Shown piece after piece: positions 8,889-18,087 of a DNA stretch of 64,000 nt (position 1 is the first letter of the stretch; each line of letters begins with the position of its first letter). The stretch comes from JAWXUD01 sp044432945 (GTDB lineage: Bacteria > Cyanobacteriota > Vampirovibrionia > Gastranaerophilales > Gastranaerophilaceae). The stretch is from contig JAWXUD010000004.1 in assembly GCA_044432945.1 (NCBI GenBank), positions 1 through 64,000 of the forward strand. Reading direction: 5' to 3'. The notes beneath the pieces are model-generated. The model did not search any database, was not told the DNA's origin, and saw only the letters and a program-made list of their open reading frames with translations. The translations under genes were made by a program, and so were the position numbers.

Positions 8889-9503
8889 TTGATTAAATTA
8901 AAATCTACATTGACAAAGTTAAACAATGAAATTCAATTGTTAGGAACTCGAGAGCATGGCGATGTTTTGGTTATTGGCGTTTTTCATGGCGATGAAGTTC
9001 AGGGAAAATTTTTGATAGAAGAATTTATCAAAAAAAACCCTCAATCGAGTTTGCTTTTTATCCCTTGTCTAAACCCTGATGGTTTGTTAGATGGGGAGCG
9101 TACAAATTCTAATGGTGTTGACTTAAACAGAAATTTTCCGACAGCAAATTGGGTGTTGAGTGAAAAAAATGAATTTTTTGGAGGGGAAACTCCTGCGAGT
9201 GAGATTGAAACACGATTTTTGATAGAAATTATTGAACAATATAGACCAGCAACAATATTGACTTTGCATGCTCCGTTCAAGGTTGTGAATTATGACGGTG
9301 ATGCGAAAGAATTGGCAGAAAAAATCTCTAAAATTATAGGTTATCCTGTGCAGGAAAATATTGGATATCCAACTCCAGGAAGTTTTGGAACTTATGCTGG
9401 AGTTGAACGTTCAATAAAAACTATAACTTTAGAGTTAGATGAAATTTGTCCTGTAGAGGAGCTTATTTCCAAAACTCATACCATTTTGGATCTTCTTCTT
9501 TAG
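8889..9503 (+). CDS. M14-family zinc carboxypeptidase (MpaA-like murein peptide amidase)
   Basis: 204 residues with the core of M14 peptidases: zinc ligands in 'GVFHGDEVQG' (H and E) and 'LTLHAPF' (H), the substrate-binding 'NPDG' and 'VDLNRNFP' segments, and 'TLELDE' containing the probable catalytic Glu. The short size and motif spacing fit MpaA, which cleaves gamma-D-Glu-mDAP during murein recycling; specificity is inferred. It uses TTG as start, 4 nt after an AGAGGTGAT ribosome site. It is third in the nusB-ftsY transcript, and its 3' end overlaps the convergent neighbour by 41 nt. Confidence 0.75.
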   Translation: MIKLKSTLTKLNNEIQLLGTREHGDVLVIGVFHGDEVQGKFLIEEFIKKNPQSSLLFIPCLNPDGLLDGERTNSNGVDLNRNFPTANWVLSEKNEFFGGETPASEIETRFLIEIIEQYRPATILTLHAPFKVVNYDGDAKELAEKISKIIGYPVQENIGYPTPGSFGTYAGVERSIKTITLELDEICPVEELISKTHTILDLLL

Positions 9504-10521
9504 CTTCTGTTGGCACATCTGTTGGTAGAGATACGCTCAAAGTACCTTTTTCACCGTTTGGACCAACGAATTCTGCGAATGAATTGCCACCTTCGTTCGC
9601 ACGAGCTATTCTTTCGTTATATTCGCTATCGGGATCAATTTTTAGTTCGAAGCTTGAGCCGTAATCCTTTAATTTATCAGTAACTTCTTGACTGTATATA
9701 CCTCCGTTGTAATCGCTTCTATCAAGTCGATTATCTTGGAAATCTTGACCATATTCGTAGCTGTTTAATAATGCATCAAAAGCTGCGATTTGATAAGTCG
9801 CTAATGCTTTATCGCAATCTTCGGTTACTGTCATTTCAAAACCGTTACCTTGAATGACAGTTCCTTTAGGTACTTCGAATGTTTTTGAAAATTCAGGATT
9901 AGTCGTATCTGTAATAGTTATTTTTACAAAATCGCTGTTTTTGTAATCTGGACTTTTAGGGAATTGTTCGTCTATCGGGATATCAGTTTCTTCGTTTGTA
10001 TCGCCAGTTGCTTCGCCATTTTTTGGCAGTGTAATTCTTATCATGCTTTGATCGCCATCATTCTGGTTGTTAAACCTTATGTCGACAACCCCATCTTCAG
10101 CATCCATGAAAGCGTGATATGAAACACTATCGCCTCCAGTTGGTAGTTGTTTTAATTCATATGTTGAGTATGAAGCATCTAAATTTTTGTTGATAGTTTT
10201 GGTAAAATCTGATTCGAAGTTTCCTCGTGAATTCTCTTTGTCATCTGTGTATTTTGTGTTCATCAAATCTTTTTCATCAAGGATAAATCTGCCATTGCTA
10301 TTATCGCTAGAACATGCTGCTTTTAGTCCTGCGATTTGAGCTTTGGTTAAAGCAATTTCGCCATCTGCATTTAATGTATAATCTTTTGTGTTACCTTCGA
10401 TTTTCGTTCCTTTTGGGAATTGGATAATCTCAGTAGTTCCATCTTGTAAGTTTGTAACTTTTACATTAACAAATTTCTTGCTAGTGCCAGCACCATTGAC
10501 ATTTAGGTCATTATCACCCAT
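9463..10521 (-). CDS. Orphan protein with two copies of a ~140-residue domain
   Basis: 352 residues, acidic, with no signal peptide or membrane segment. It is built from two related halves. Half 1 (~17-170) starts 'FVNVKVTNLQDGTTE' and continues 'FPKGTKIEGN'. Half 2 (~198-340) starts 'FVKITITDTTNPEFS' and continues 'VPKGTVIQGN'. Each has a Gln/Ala-rich helix ('TKAQIAGLKA', 'ATYQIAAFDALL') and ends in a strand ('IRITLP', 'LSVSLP'). I do not recognise the fold. The ribosome site is AAAGGAGAC. A TGTAA-N7-TCACA element lies ~90 nt upstream. It is probably lineage-specific. Confidence 0.6.
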   Translation of the reverse strand: MGDNDLNVNGAGTSKKFVNVKVTNLQDGTTEIIQFPKGTKIEGNTKDYTLNADGEIALTKAQIAGLKAACSSDNSNGRFILDEKDLMNTKYTDDKENSRGNFESDFTKTINKNLDASYSTYELKQLPTGGDSVSYHAFMDAEDGVVDIRFNNQNDGDQSMIRITLPKNGEATGDTNEETDIPIDEQFPKSPDYKNSDFVKITITDTTNPEFSKTFEVPKGTVIQGNGFEMTVTEDCDKALATYQIAAFDALLNSYEYGQDFQDNRLDRSDYNGGIYSQEVTDKLKDYGSSFELKIDPDSEYNERIARANEGGNSFAEFVGPNGEKGTLSVSLPTDVPTEAKEEDPKWYEFWK

Positions 10522-10609
10522 AAGTTGTCTCCTTTGAATTTTGCATCACCATTACGTTATATACATATTAAATAAATTTGATATAATGAATTGCGTATTA
10601 TTCATTTAT

Positions 10610-10626
10610 TGTAACATTTGTTCACA
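10610..10626. promoter_or_regulatory. Candidate operator, imperfect TGTAAC palindrome
   Basis: TGTAACATTTGTTCACA, in the divergent region between the two-repeat protein and cysS, overlaps the cysS -35 box. It resembles elements at 25751, 48653 and 60261. Confidence 0.3.
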
Positions 10627-10649
10627 TTATTTTTATTTTGTAGTAATAT
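10621..10649 (+). promoter_or_regulatory. Promoter of the cysS operon
   Basis: TTCACA (10621-10626), a 17-nt spacer and TAATAT (10644-10649). Confidence 0.55.
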
Positions 10650-10675
10650 ATTGTTGATAAAGAGGGATTTATAAG

Positions 10676-12049
10676 ATGAGATTACACAATTCATATACTA
10701 ATAAGATTGAAGAATTTACGCCTATTGAAGAAAATAAAGTAAAAATGTATGTATGTGGGCCTACAGTTTATGATTTTGCACATTTAGGTCATGCACGCTG
10801 TTATATTACTTGGGACGTTTTGTATCGTTATTTAAAATTTAAGGGTTATGATGTTACTTATTGTCGCAATGTTACAGATGTTGATGACAAAATTCTTAAA
10901 AAAGCTAGTGCTGAGAACAAGACGCCTGATGAGGTTTCTCAATATTGGTATAAGGCGTTTGATAGTAGTATGAAAGCTTTAAACACTTTAAAGCCTGATG
11001 TCGAGCCATTGGCGACCAAAACTATTGGTGAGATGATAGCGATAGTTAAGGATTTGATTAATAAAGGTTTTGCTTATGAAGCTGATGGAGATGTATATTT
11101 CAGGGTTAAAAAGTTTCCTGAATATGGGCAACTTTCAAAACAACCAATTGACCAGTTAGAGAGTGGTGCGAGAATTGAGATGGGTGATATTAAGGAAGAC
11201 CCATTGGATTTTGCGTTATGGAAAAGTGATGAGAAATTCGGTTACAAATCGCCTTGGGGTGTTGGTCGTCCAGGTTGGCATATTGAGTGTTCAGCGATGA
11301 GTCGTAAGTATTTGGGTAAGACGATTGATATTCATGCGGGTGGGGCTGATTTAATTTTCCCACACCATGAAAATGAGATTGCACAATCTGAGTGTGCGAA
11401 TGATTGTAAATTCGTAAATTATTGGCTTCATAACGGTTTTGTTACTATTGATAAAGAGAAAATGTCAAAATCTTTGGGTAATTTTTTGACTATTGATGAG
11501 ATAATTAAAAAATATGATGCTAATACAATAAGATTTTTCATATTAACAAATCACTATCGCATGCCTGTTGAATTTTCAGATGAGGCTTTGGTGTCAGCAC
11601 AAGCAGGGGTTAAGCGTTTGATGAATGCGAAGCGTACGGCGGTTGATAAAACGCTAAATGTATCAGAAACTGATGATTATAAGGCATTTTTAGAGGCTAT
11701 GGACGAGGATTTGAACACTTCAAAAGCGTTGGCTATTTTGTTTGATTTGGCTAATAGAGCGAATAAGGACGAGGCTGGTGCTTTTACAATTCTTCATGAG
11801 CTTGCGATAACATTAGGTTTTACTTTTGATAAAGCAACATTTGATGAAGATGAGTTGCGAGTAATTGTTGAAAAGATTTCATCTGATTTGGGGCAGGTTT
11901 TTGCTTCGATGGAAGAGGTTATTGCGTATCGTAAAAACGCTCGTGATGCAAAAAATTGGGAGCTTGCCGATAAAATTCGTGTGGTATTAGATGGGGTGGA
12001 TATTGCCTTGAAAGACACGAAAGAGGGGACTGTGTGGGAAAAAGCATAA
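10676..12049 (+). CDS. cysS: Cysteinyl-tRNA synthetase
   Basis: 457 residues, class I synthetase charging tRNA-Cys. Motifs are the HIGH-type 'DFAHLGHAR' near residue 37, zinc and substrate residues in 'CGPTVYD' and 'GWHIECSAM', 'HAGGADLIFPHHENEIAQSE', and KMSKS in 'KEKMSKSLGNF'. The C-terminal DALR/helical region ends in 'GTVWEKA'. The AGAGGG site sits ~8 nt before the ATG. Its last 16 nt overlap the next gene, starting an operon of four overlapping genes. Confidence 0.95.
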   Translation: MRLHNSYTNKIEEFTPIEENKVKMYVCGPTVYDFAHLGHARCYITWDVLYRYLKFKGYDVTYCRNVTDVDDKILKKASAENKTPDEVSQYWYKAFDSSMKALNTLKPDVEPLATKTIGEMIAIVKDLINKGFAYEADGDVYFRVKKFPEYGQLSKQPIDQLESGARIEMGDIKEDPLDFALWKSDEKFGYKSPWGVGRPGWHIECSAMSRKYLGKTIDIHAGGADLIFPHHENEIAQSECANDCKFVNYWLHNGFVTIDKEKMSKSLGNFLTIDEIIKKYDANTIRFFILTNHYRMPVEFSDEALVSAQAGVKRLMNAKRTAVDKTLNVSETDDYKAFLEAMDEDLNTSKALAILFDLANRANKDEAGAFTILHELAITLGFTFDKATFDEDELRVIVEKISSDLGQVFASMEEVIAYRKNARDAKNWELADKIRVVLDGVDIALKDTKEGTVWEKA

Positions 12050-13770
12050 GATTTTTAATTTATGCTATTATTTTCACAAGTTTGTTTTGTGCTAATTTTT
12101 CAACTGCAAAATCAGAAGTTTTGGTTGAAAACGAAAAGGTTTCGCTAAACTTTTTAAAGCCAACTTTCTCAGCAGATGAGGTTTTGCCAAAATCACAAAT
12201 AGTGCGTGTTGGCATTGGAACGCAAACTTTTTCGACTTATGAATATAAGGATATTTCGATTTATGGTACTGGTGATACGCAGATTTTTGACGATGATGTT
12301 TTGGTTGCGGATTTTCAACCGAACATCGTTGTTAAATTAGAGATGATTGATGGTGATTTGTATTTACATAACCCTCAAAGCTCTACGCCTGAAAAGTTAG
12401 ATGGTAGAGTAAAAATTATTAGTGAATATGGTCTTTTGGGGGTTCAAAGTTTAAATCGCTTGGGACGCCGTGCATTATATCGTGGCGAATTTGAGGTTGT
12501 AAAATCAGCTAAGTCAGGTTTCTTTAATTTGGTTAATGTGATTGAGGTTGAAAAATATCTGCGTGGTGTTGTGCCAAATGAAATGCCTATTAAATTTGGT
12601 CTAGAGGCATTGAAGGCTCAAAGCGTTGCTGCTAGAAATTATGTTTTATCTCCGAGGAAAAAATCATCACCAAATTATGACGTTGTGGATTCTGTAGCAA
12701 GTCAGGTTTATTTTGGGGCTAATACTGAGCGTGATTTGTCTAATCAGGCTATTGATGAAACTGAAGGGATTGTTGCGATTTATAATTGGGATTTGATTTT
12801 GGCACAATATTCTTCTACTGCGGGGGGGTATAGCGAGAGTTTTGGGAATGCATTTTCTGATCCTGAAACCAAGCAATTTCCATCAAAGGGTAAACCTTAT
12901 TTAGTAGGTAGGCCTGATGTTAGTTCGCAAAAATCTTTAGAAAAAGAGGCTGATGCTAGGGAGTTTTATAAATCTAGTAAAGATGCTTATGATATATGCT
13001 CTCCATATTTTCGTTGGCAAAGAGAGTGGAGTGGTGAGGATTTGCGTCTTGTATTGGAGCAGAATTTGGTTGCTCAATCAAAAACAGGTTTCATCAAGCC
13101 AGAATTTAGACAAGGCGATGTGCTTGATGAGATAGTTGACGTTAGCGTTAAAAAACGTGGTGTTTCTGGCAAAATTGTAGAAATGGAGCTTGCGACTAAA
13201 ACGCAAAAGTTCAGGATTGTTAAAGAGCTTGTTATTCGTAGATTGTTTGTGAATTCAGGAAAGGCGTTGCCTAGTGCCAATGTTGTTTTTGAACAGGTGA
13301 AAAACGGTGATGGTGAGTTAGAAAAATTGATTGCTTTTGGTGGTGGTTACGGGCATGGGGTTGGAATGAGCCAATACGGTGCTGGGTTTATGGGTGGTGA
13401 GTTAGGCAAGAAATTCGATGAGATTTTGATGCATTATTATACGGGAATTACTTTATCTACAAAACCTATAATAATTTCTAGTAGCGATGAGCAAAAAGTG
13501 ATTAGTCAAACATTTTATGCTGAAAAGAAAAACGCTAATGTTATTATAGATAATAAATATCAGCTTCCAAGGATTATAATCGAGATTAATGGCAAGGAAG
13601 AGGTCTATGATTTGCCTGTGAGGTTGTTGGGTGAAAATGTGATAAAATTAAATATTTCTAGTAAAATAAAAAAAGGAAGAAATGTTGTTTTGTTTAAATA
13701 TCCAGAAGATATTGAGGATAAAAAAGCAGTTCGGTTATATGTGGAATTGAGAAATGACGATAGGTTCTAA
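12034..13770 (+). CDS. SpoIID/LytB-domain protein, probable peptidoglycan lytic enzyme
   Basis: 578 residues beginning at a GTG inside cysS, with a signal peptide at 1-~25. The SpoIID domain spans ~165-475: 'VEKYLRGVVPNEMPIKFG', 'EALKAQSVAARNY', 'YSSTAGGYSESF', and the closing 'GYGHGVGMSQYGA' with 'YYTGITL'. SpoIID is a lytic transglycosylase acting on stripped glycan strands; in non-sporulating bacteria these proteins remodel the wall. The ~100-residue C-terminal tail is uncharacterised. Its end overlaps murJ by 17 nt, which supports an envelope role. Confidence 0.8.
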   Translation: MGKSIRFLIYAIIFTSLFCANFSTAKSEVLVENEKVSLNFLKPTFSADEVLPKSQIVRVGIGTQTFSTYEYKDISIYGTGDTQIFDDDVLVADFQPNIVVKLEMIDGDLYLHNPQSSTPEKLDGRVKIISEYGLLGVQSLNRLGRRALYRGEFEVVKSAKSGFFNLVNVIEVEKYLRGVVPNEMPIKFGLEALKAQSVAARNYVLSPRKKSSPNYDVVDSVASQVYFGANTERDLSNQAIDETEGIVAIYNWDLILAQYSSTAGGYSESFGNAFSDPETKQFPSKGKPYLVGRPDVSSQKSLEKEADAREFYKSSKDAYDICSPYFRWQREWSGEDLRLVLEQNLVAQSKTGFIKPEFRQGDVLDEIVDVSVKKRGVSGKIVEMELATKTQKFRIVKELVIRRLFVNSGKALPSANVVFEQVKNGDGELEKLIAFGGGYGHGVGMSQYGAGFMGGELGKKFDEILMHYYTGITLSTKPIIISSSDEQKVISQTFYAEKKNANVIIDNKYQLPRIIIEINGKEEVYDLPVRLLGENVIKLNISSKIKKGRNVVLFKYPEDIEDKKAVRLYVELRNDDRF

Positions 13771-15388
13771 TAAATTAAAATCGAATATAGATGTTGAACC
13801 AGGAGTTTCTTCAACGGTTTTACGTGCTGCTTGGGTTATCGCAGTGGTTACGATATTGAGTAAATTGATAGGTTTTGTGCGTGATATTGTTATAGCGAAT
13901 TATTACGGTGCTTCGATGGTGTCTGATGCTTATTATTATGCTTATCAAATACCTTCGTTATCGTTGATTTTGTTAGGAGGGGTTGGCGGACCTTTTCATA
14001 GTGCGACTGTGGCGGTGTTTTCTAAGTTAATCCCTGATTTGAAATCAAAGCCTACTGAGGTTGTGAACAGATTATATTCGACATTTATGACAGCTACGAT
14101 AAGTTTTTTCTTGATTTTGTCGGCAGTGATTTTGATTTTTCCTCGTGAAATAATGGGGTTGATAATTTCAAATGGTGCTGAGGAGTTGATTAATTTGTCG
14201 GCAGTGCATTTACAGATTATGACGCCTCTTTTGGTTATTGGTGGAATTGTAGGGATTTTTTATGGAATTTTAATAATCTATCGTCAATTTATGATGCCAA
14301 ATTTGTCGCCTATCGTGATGAGCCTTGCGATTATGGCGGTTGTGATTGCTGTACCAAGTGATGAAAAAGGTTATGCTTTAGCTATTGCAACTACGATTGG
14401 TGCATTTTTGCAATTGATTATTCAGTATCCAAATATAAAAAAATTATGTTATAAATATAAGCCGAATTTCGATTTTGTAAGTAATCCAAATTTTAAACAG
14501 ATTACGGAATTGTTGTTCCCTGCGATATTGAGTTCAACGGTGGGGCAGATACATATTTATGTCGATATGTTTTTTACTTCAGTAATCTCTGAGGGTGCGT
14601 GGACGGCGATTAGTTATGCCAATCGTGTCTTTCAGTTTCCTGTTGGAATTTTGGTTACGGCTTTTTTAGTTCCTTTGTTCCCTATTTTTTCGAAGCTCGT
14701 TGCTGAACAAAATTTTGATGATATAAGAAAGTATTTCAATAAAGGTGTTGGAGTTTTATTTTTTGCAGCTATACCAATAATTATTGGTATTTTGACCGTT
14801 GGGTTAGATGGTGTTAGATTGATTTTTGAACGTGGTGCATTTGATTTTAATGCAAGTTTTATGGTCACTGAGGCACTCTGGTTCTTGTCGTTATCGATTT
14901 TACCATATGTGTTTAGGGATTCTATTACGAGAGTTTATTATTCTTTTAACGATTCTAAAACTCCATTTGTAGTTGCGTTCTCTTCTATTGTTTTGAAGTA
15001 TTTATTGAATATGATTTTTATAGAAAAAATGGGTATGGGTATTAGTGGGATTACATTGTCGACTTCGCTTGTGACATTATTTAATGCTGTTGTTTTAGGT
15101 GTGTTGATTTCTAAAAAAATCAAGATGGATTATAGAGTGTTGCTTGTCAATCTAGGCAAAATGTCATTGGCAGGTACTGTTGCACTTCTTTTGAGTTATA
15201 TTGCGGCGTCACAATTTAATTTGCTTAATAATTTGCCTAAATATCTTTTTGAGATTTTAAAAATTATTTCGGTTGGTTATGTGTGTATATTTACTTATGT
15301 AGGGTTGAATTTGTTGCAAAAAATGGATTATGCGGTTGAATTGAAGAGTAGATTGGTAGAAAAATTTAAAGGTAGATTTGGTGCTTGA
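13754..15388 (+). CDS. murJ: Lipid II flippase MurJ (MviN)
   Basis: 544 residues, with about 14 hydrophobic segments along the whole length as expected for MurJ, which flips lipid II across the inner membrane. The N-terminus 'TVVTILSKLIGFVRDIVIANYYG' region (seen as 'SKLIGFVRDIVIA') and the 'GGVGGPFHSA' segment are family signatures, as is 'FRDSITRVYYSF' in the second half. It overlaps the SpoIID gene upstream and tsaC downstream, so it is translationally coupled with both. Confidence 0.92.
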   Translation: MTIGSNKLKSNIDVEPGVSSTVLRAAWVIAVVTILSKLIGFVRDIVIANYYGASMVSDAYYYAYQIPSLSLILLGGVGGPFHSATVAVFSKLIPDLKSKPTEVVNRLYSTFMTATISFFLILSAVILIFPREIMGLIISNGAEELINLSAVHLQIMTPLLVIGGIVGIFYGILIIYRQFMMPNLSPIVMSLAIMAVVIAVPSDEKGYALAIATTIGAFLQLIIQYPNIKKLCYKYKPNFDFVSNPNFKQITELLFPAILSSTVGQIHIYVDMFFTSVISEGAWTAISYANRVFQFPVGILVTAFLVPLFPIFSKLVAEQNFDDIRKYFNKGVGVLFFAAIPIIIGILTVGLDGVRLIFERGAFDFNASFMVTEALWFLSLSILPYVFRDSITRVYYSFNDSKTPFVVAFSSIVLKYLLNMIFIEKMGMGISGITLSTSLVTLFNAVVLGVLISKKIKMDYRVLLVNLGKMSLAGTVALLLSYIAASQFNLLNNLPKYLFEILKIISVGYVCIFTYVGLNLLQKMDYAVELKSRLVEKFKGRFGA

Positions 15389-15968
15389 GAATAACGATGA
15401 GATTATAAAAATCCTTGAAAATGATGGTGTAATTTGTTTTGTAACTGATACTGTATGGGGTTTGGGTTGCTTGCCTAGCTCAAAGAGGGCTGTTGAGAAA
15501 ATTTATGAAATAAAGAAGCGTGAGGCACAAAAACCATTGATTTTAATGTCAAATGAAATTTATAATTTATTTGAATATGTTCAGCCGATTTCAAAGATTG
15601 CGAGCAAGTTGATTAAAAAATATTTTGCGGGTGCGTTGACTTTGGTTCTAAAAAAAACTGATAAGGCTCCTGATTATATAACGTCAGGCATGGATACAGT
15701 AGGAATTAGAGTTCCTGATAATGAAGTTTTTAAATCGATTTGTAAGATTGTTCCAGGAGGTGTTCTTGCGACAACGAGTGCGAATTTATCTTCACAGCCT
15801 AGTGCTAAGACTTATGCTCAAGCCCTTGAGAATATGAATGGTCTTGTTGATTTGATAATAGAAGATTATGGGCATCTTTGTAAGGGGTTTGAATCAACGG
15901 TCGCTGGTGTGTTCGATGATGAATTAAAGATATTTCGTCAAGGGGCTATTCAAATCGAAATTGATTAG
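15378..15968 (+). CDS. tsaC: Threonylcarbamoyl-AMP synthase (YrdC/Sua5)
   Basis: 196 residues. It makes threonylcarbamoyl-AMP from Thr, CO2 and ATP for the t6A37 modification of tRNAs. Visible are 'TDTVWGLGCLP', 'KKREAQKPLILM' (ATP/Thr site), 'VGIRVPDN' and 'TTSANLSSQPSA'. It is the short TsaC form without the Sua5 C-terminal domain. The start is TTG 15378 (or GTG 15381) after an AAAGGTAG site within the murJ end. It is last in the cysS operon and overlaps convergent lipA by 4 nt. Confidence 0.88.
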   Translation: MVLENNDEIIKILENDGVICFVTDTVWGLGCLPSSKRAVEKIYEIKKREAQKPLILMSNEIYNLFEYVQPISKIASKLIKKYFAGALTLVLKKTDKAPDYITSGMDTVGIRVPDNEVFKSICKIVPGGVLATTSANLSSQPSAKTYAQALENMNGLVDLIIEDYGHLCKGFESTVAGVFDDELKIFRQGAIQIEID

Positions 15969-16816
15969 TTTATTGGGTTAACCAATTCGGAAGCGTTATA
16001 TGAACTGCGTACTAATGGGGCGATTTTGTGGTGTTTTATGCCGATTTTGGTAGCGAGTTTTTGTAGTGCTTCAAATTCTTCTGGTGTGTAAAATTTTTCA
16101 ACGTTTAGATGAGCTTTTGATGGCTGAATATATTGACCGATTGTTAAAATGTCACATTTAATCGAGTGTAGGTCGCATAATGTTTCTTCAATTTGTTCAA
16201 ATGATTCACCTAGACCAACCATCAATCCTGATTTTGTCAGGATTTCACTGTTTTGTTTTACATAATCAAGGACATTTAATGAACGTGCGTAATCTCCTTG
16301 CGGGCGTGCTGTTTTAAATAGATGCTTAACTGTTTCTATATTATGGTTAAAAACTTCTGGTTGAGATTTTATTATTAAATCAAGAGCGTTTTTGTCGTTT
16401 TTAAAATCAGGTGTTAAGATTTCAATTTTTACTTCTGGCGTTAGGGTGCGAATTTCTTTTATGCAATTTGCAAAATGTGAAGCTCCGCCATCTGCTAAAT
16501 CATCACGGGTTACAGAAGTGATGACGGTGTATTTTAATCCCAAATCTTTAACGGCACTGGCGATATGTTTTGGTTCATTGGTGTCTAGCGGTTCTGGTTT
16601 TTTGCAATCTATGTTGCAATAGCGACAATTTCTTGTACAAACGCTACCCATTATTAAAAAAGTCGCAGTATTTTTGCTATAGCATTCGTTTTTGTTAGGA
16701 CAGCGTGCGTTTTCACATACTGTATTAAGGCAATTTGCTTTCAAGATTTTACGTACAGTACGAGTTTTGTCGGTGTCTATTATTGGTCTTTTTAAATAAT
16801 CAGGTAATCTTTGCAT
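15965..16816 (-). CDS. lipA: Lipoyl synthase
   Basis: A 283-residue radical-SAM enzyme that inserts two sulfurs into octanoyl chains. Both cluster motifs are present: 'CENARCPNKNEC' (auxiliary cluster, CX4CX5C) and 'CTRNCRYCNID' (CX3CX2C radical-SAM cluster). The C-terminal 'APLVRSSYNA' supplies the serine ligand expected for the auxiliary cluster. A GAGGTC site precedes the ATG. It follows lpd by 6 nt, so the two form one lipoate/2-oxoacid or glycine-cleavage unit. Confidence 0.93.
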   Translation of the reverse strand: MQRLPDYLKRPIIDTDKTRTVRKILKANCLNTVCENARCPNKNECYSKNTATFLIMGSVCTRNCRYCNIDCKKPEPLDTNEPKHIASAVKDLGLKYTVITSVTRDDLADGGASHFANCIKEIRTLTPEVKIEILTPDFKNDKNALDLIIKSQPEVFNHNIETVKHLFKTARPQGDYARSLNVLDYVKQNSEILTKSGLMVGLGESFEQIEETLCDLHSIKCDILTIGQYIQPSKAHLNVEKFYTPEEFEALQKLATKIGIKHHKIAPLVRSSYNASELVNPIN

Positions 16817-16822
16817 AAGACC

Positions 16823-18064
16823 TCACAGTTTTAAAAGGCATTCGAAAATACCTTCTGAATAAGTAGGGTGTGCAAAACAGGTCTTTTTCAATTCTTCAAC
16901 GCTAATATTATTTTGCATAGCAATTGTAATCTGCTGGATTAGAGCAGAAGCTTCTTTTGAAACAATATGAGTACCAACGATTTTTCCGTTTTGAGAAAGT
17001 ATTTTTATAAAACCTTCAGTCGCATCATCGCAATGAGATTTGCCAAGAGCTGAGATTAACAGATTAGATTTTTGGTAGCTATCGGGTTCTAAATCTTGTT
17101 CACGCTTGCCAATCCAAGCAATTTCAGGAGTGCCATAAACGACACTAGGCACTAAATTTTTATTAAATTCTATGTTTGAAATCTCTGATATAGCTTGTTT
17201 TATGGCAAAATGTGCTAGTTGGATTTCTCCACAGCAATCGCCTAAATATTTTATGCCATCAATTTTATTAGTTATATTTGGAGTTCGCCCAATCGCTAAT
17301 AAAATATATTCAGCAGAGAGGGTTGTGCCAGATTTTAGATGAATTTCTTTATCTTGAATTTTCTCAACGCTATCAGATAAACAGACTTTGATTTTTTTTG
17401 ATTTAAAAATTCTCTCTATTCGTTTAGAAACCTCGATGTCAGCTAATGGTAGTAGTTGTTCAGCCATTTCAACAATTGTCACGTCTACGTTGAACGCTGA
17501 AAATATTTGAGCCCATTCAATTCCAATAGCTCCTGAGCCAATTATTAGTATGCTTTTAGGTAGTTTTTTAAGGTTCAATAAGTCATCAGAGCTTAAAATA
17601 AATTCATTATCAAATTTTAAATTAGTTAACTCTTTAGAGCTTGCACCAACGGCAGAAATTATTTTTTCACATTCAAAAATTTCTTCGTTAGCTTTGATTT
17701 TATTGCAGTCTAATATTTTGGCATCTGCTTTAATAACGATGACGCCAGAATTCTTTAATGCAAGCTTCAGTCCGTTTCGAAGCTTTTCAACAGTTGAATT
17801 TTTTCGGGCTATTACCTTTTCAAAATCAATAGAAACATTTTCAGCGTTTATTCCGAGTTTTTCAGCATTTTTGATGTTTTGAAAAACTTCAGCTGAGTGA
17901 AGAATTGTTTTTGTTGGAATGCAACCACGGTTTAGGCAAACTCCGCCGACTTCGTCTTTTTCAAAAATAACAACGCTTAAACCTTTTTTGCGAGCATGAA
18001 ACGCAGCAGTATAACCAGCAGGTCCTGCACCGATTATCCCTAAATCGTATTTTTTTGTGTTCAT
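16823..18064 (-). CDS. lpdA: Dihydrolipoamide dehydrogenase (E3)
   Basis: 413 residues, a flavoprotein that reoxidises dihydrolipoyl groups with NAD+. It has the FAD-binding 'GIIGAGPAG' (~9-17), redox-active C43 and C48 in 'GGVCLNRGCIPTK', the NAD-binding 'IIGSGAIGIEWAQ', and the C-terminal catalytic His in 'FAHPTYSEGI'. It is about 40-60 residues shorter than usual because several loops are trimmed; all key residues remain. It sits between alr and lipA in one operon. The complex it serves is not in the window. Confidence 0.88.
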   Translation of the reverse strand: MNTKKYDLGIIGAGPAGYTAAFHARKKGLSVVIFEKDEVGGVCLNRGCIPTKTILHSAEVFQNIKNAEKLGINAENVSIDFEKVIARKNSTVEKLRNGLKLALKNSGVIVIKADAKILDCNKIKANEEIFECEKIISAVGASSKELTNLKFDNEFILSSDDLLNLKKLPKSILIIGSGAIGIEWAQIFSAFNVDVTIVEMAEQLLPLADIEVSKRIERIFKSKKIKVCLSDSVEKIQDKEIHLKSGTTLSAEYILLAIGRTPNITNKIDGIKYLGDCCGEIQLAHFAIKQAISEISNIEFNKNLVPSVVYGTPEIAWIGKREQDLEPDSYQKSNLLISALGKSHCDDATEGFIKILSQNGKIVGTHIVSKEASALIQQITIAMQNNISVEELKKTCFAHPTYSEGIFECLLKL

Positions 18065-18087
18065 TAAATCTCCATGATTGTTATGTA

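Noticed and set aside
16823..18064. Lpd as a truncated pseudogene
   Set aside because: At 413 residues it is short, but the redox cysteines, both nucleotide-binding motifs and the C-terminal catalytic His are all in one open frame, so it is likely functional.
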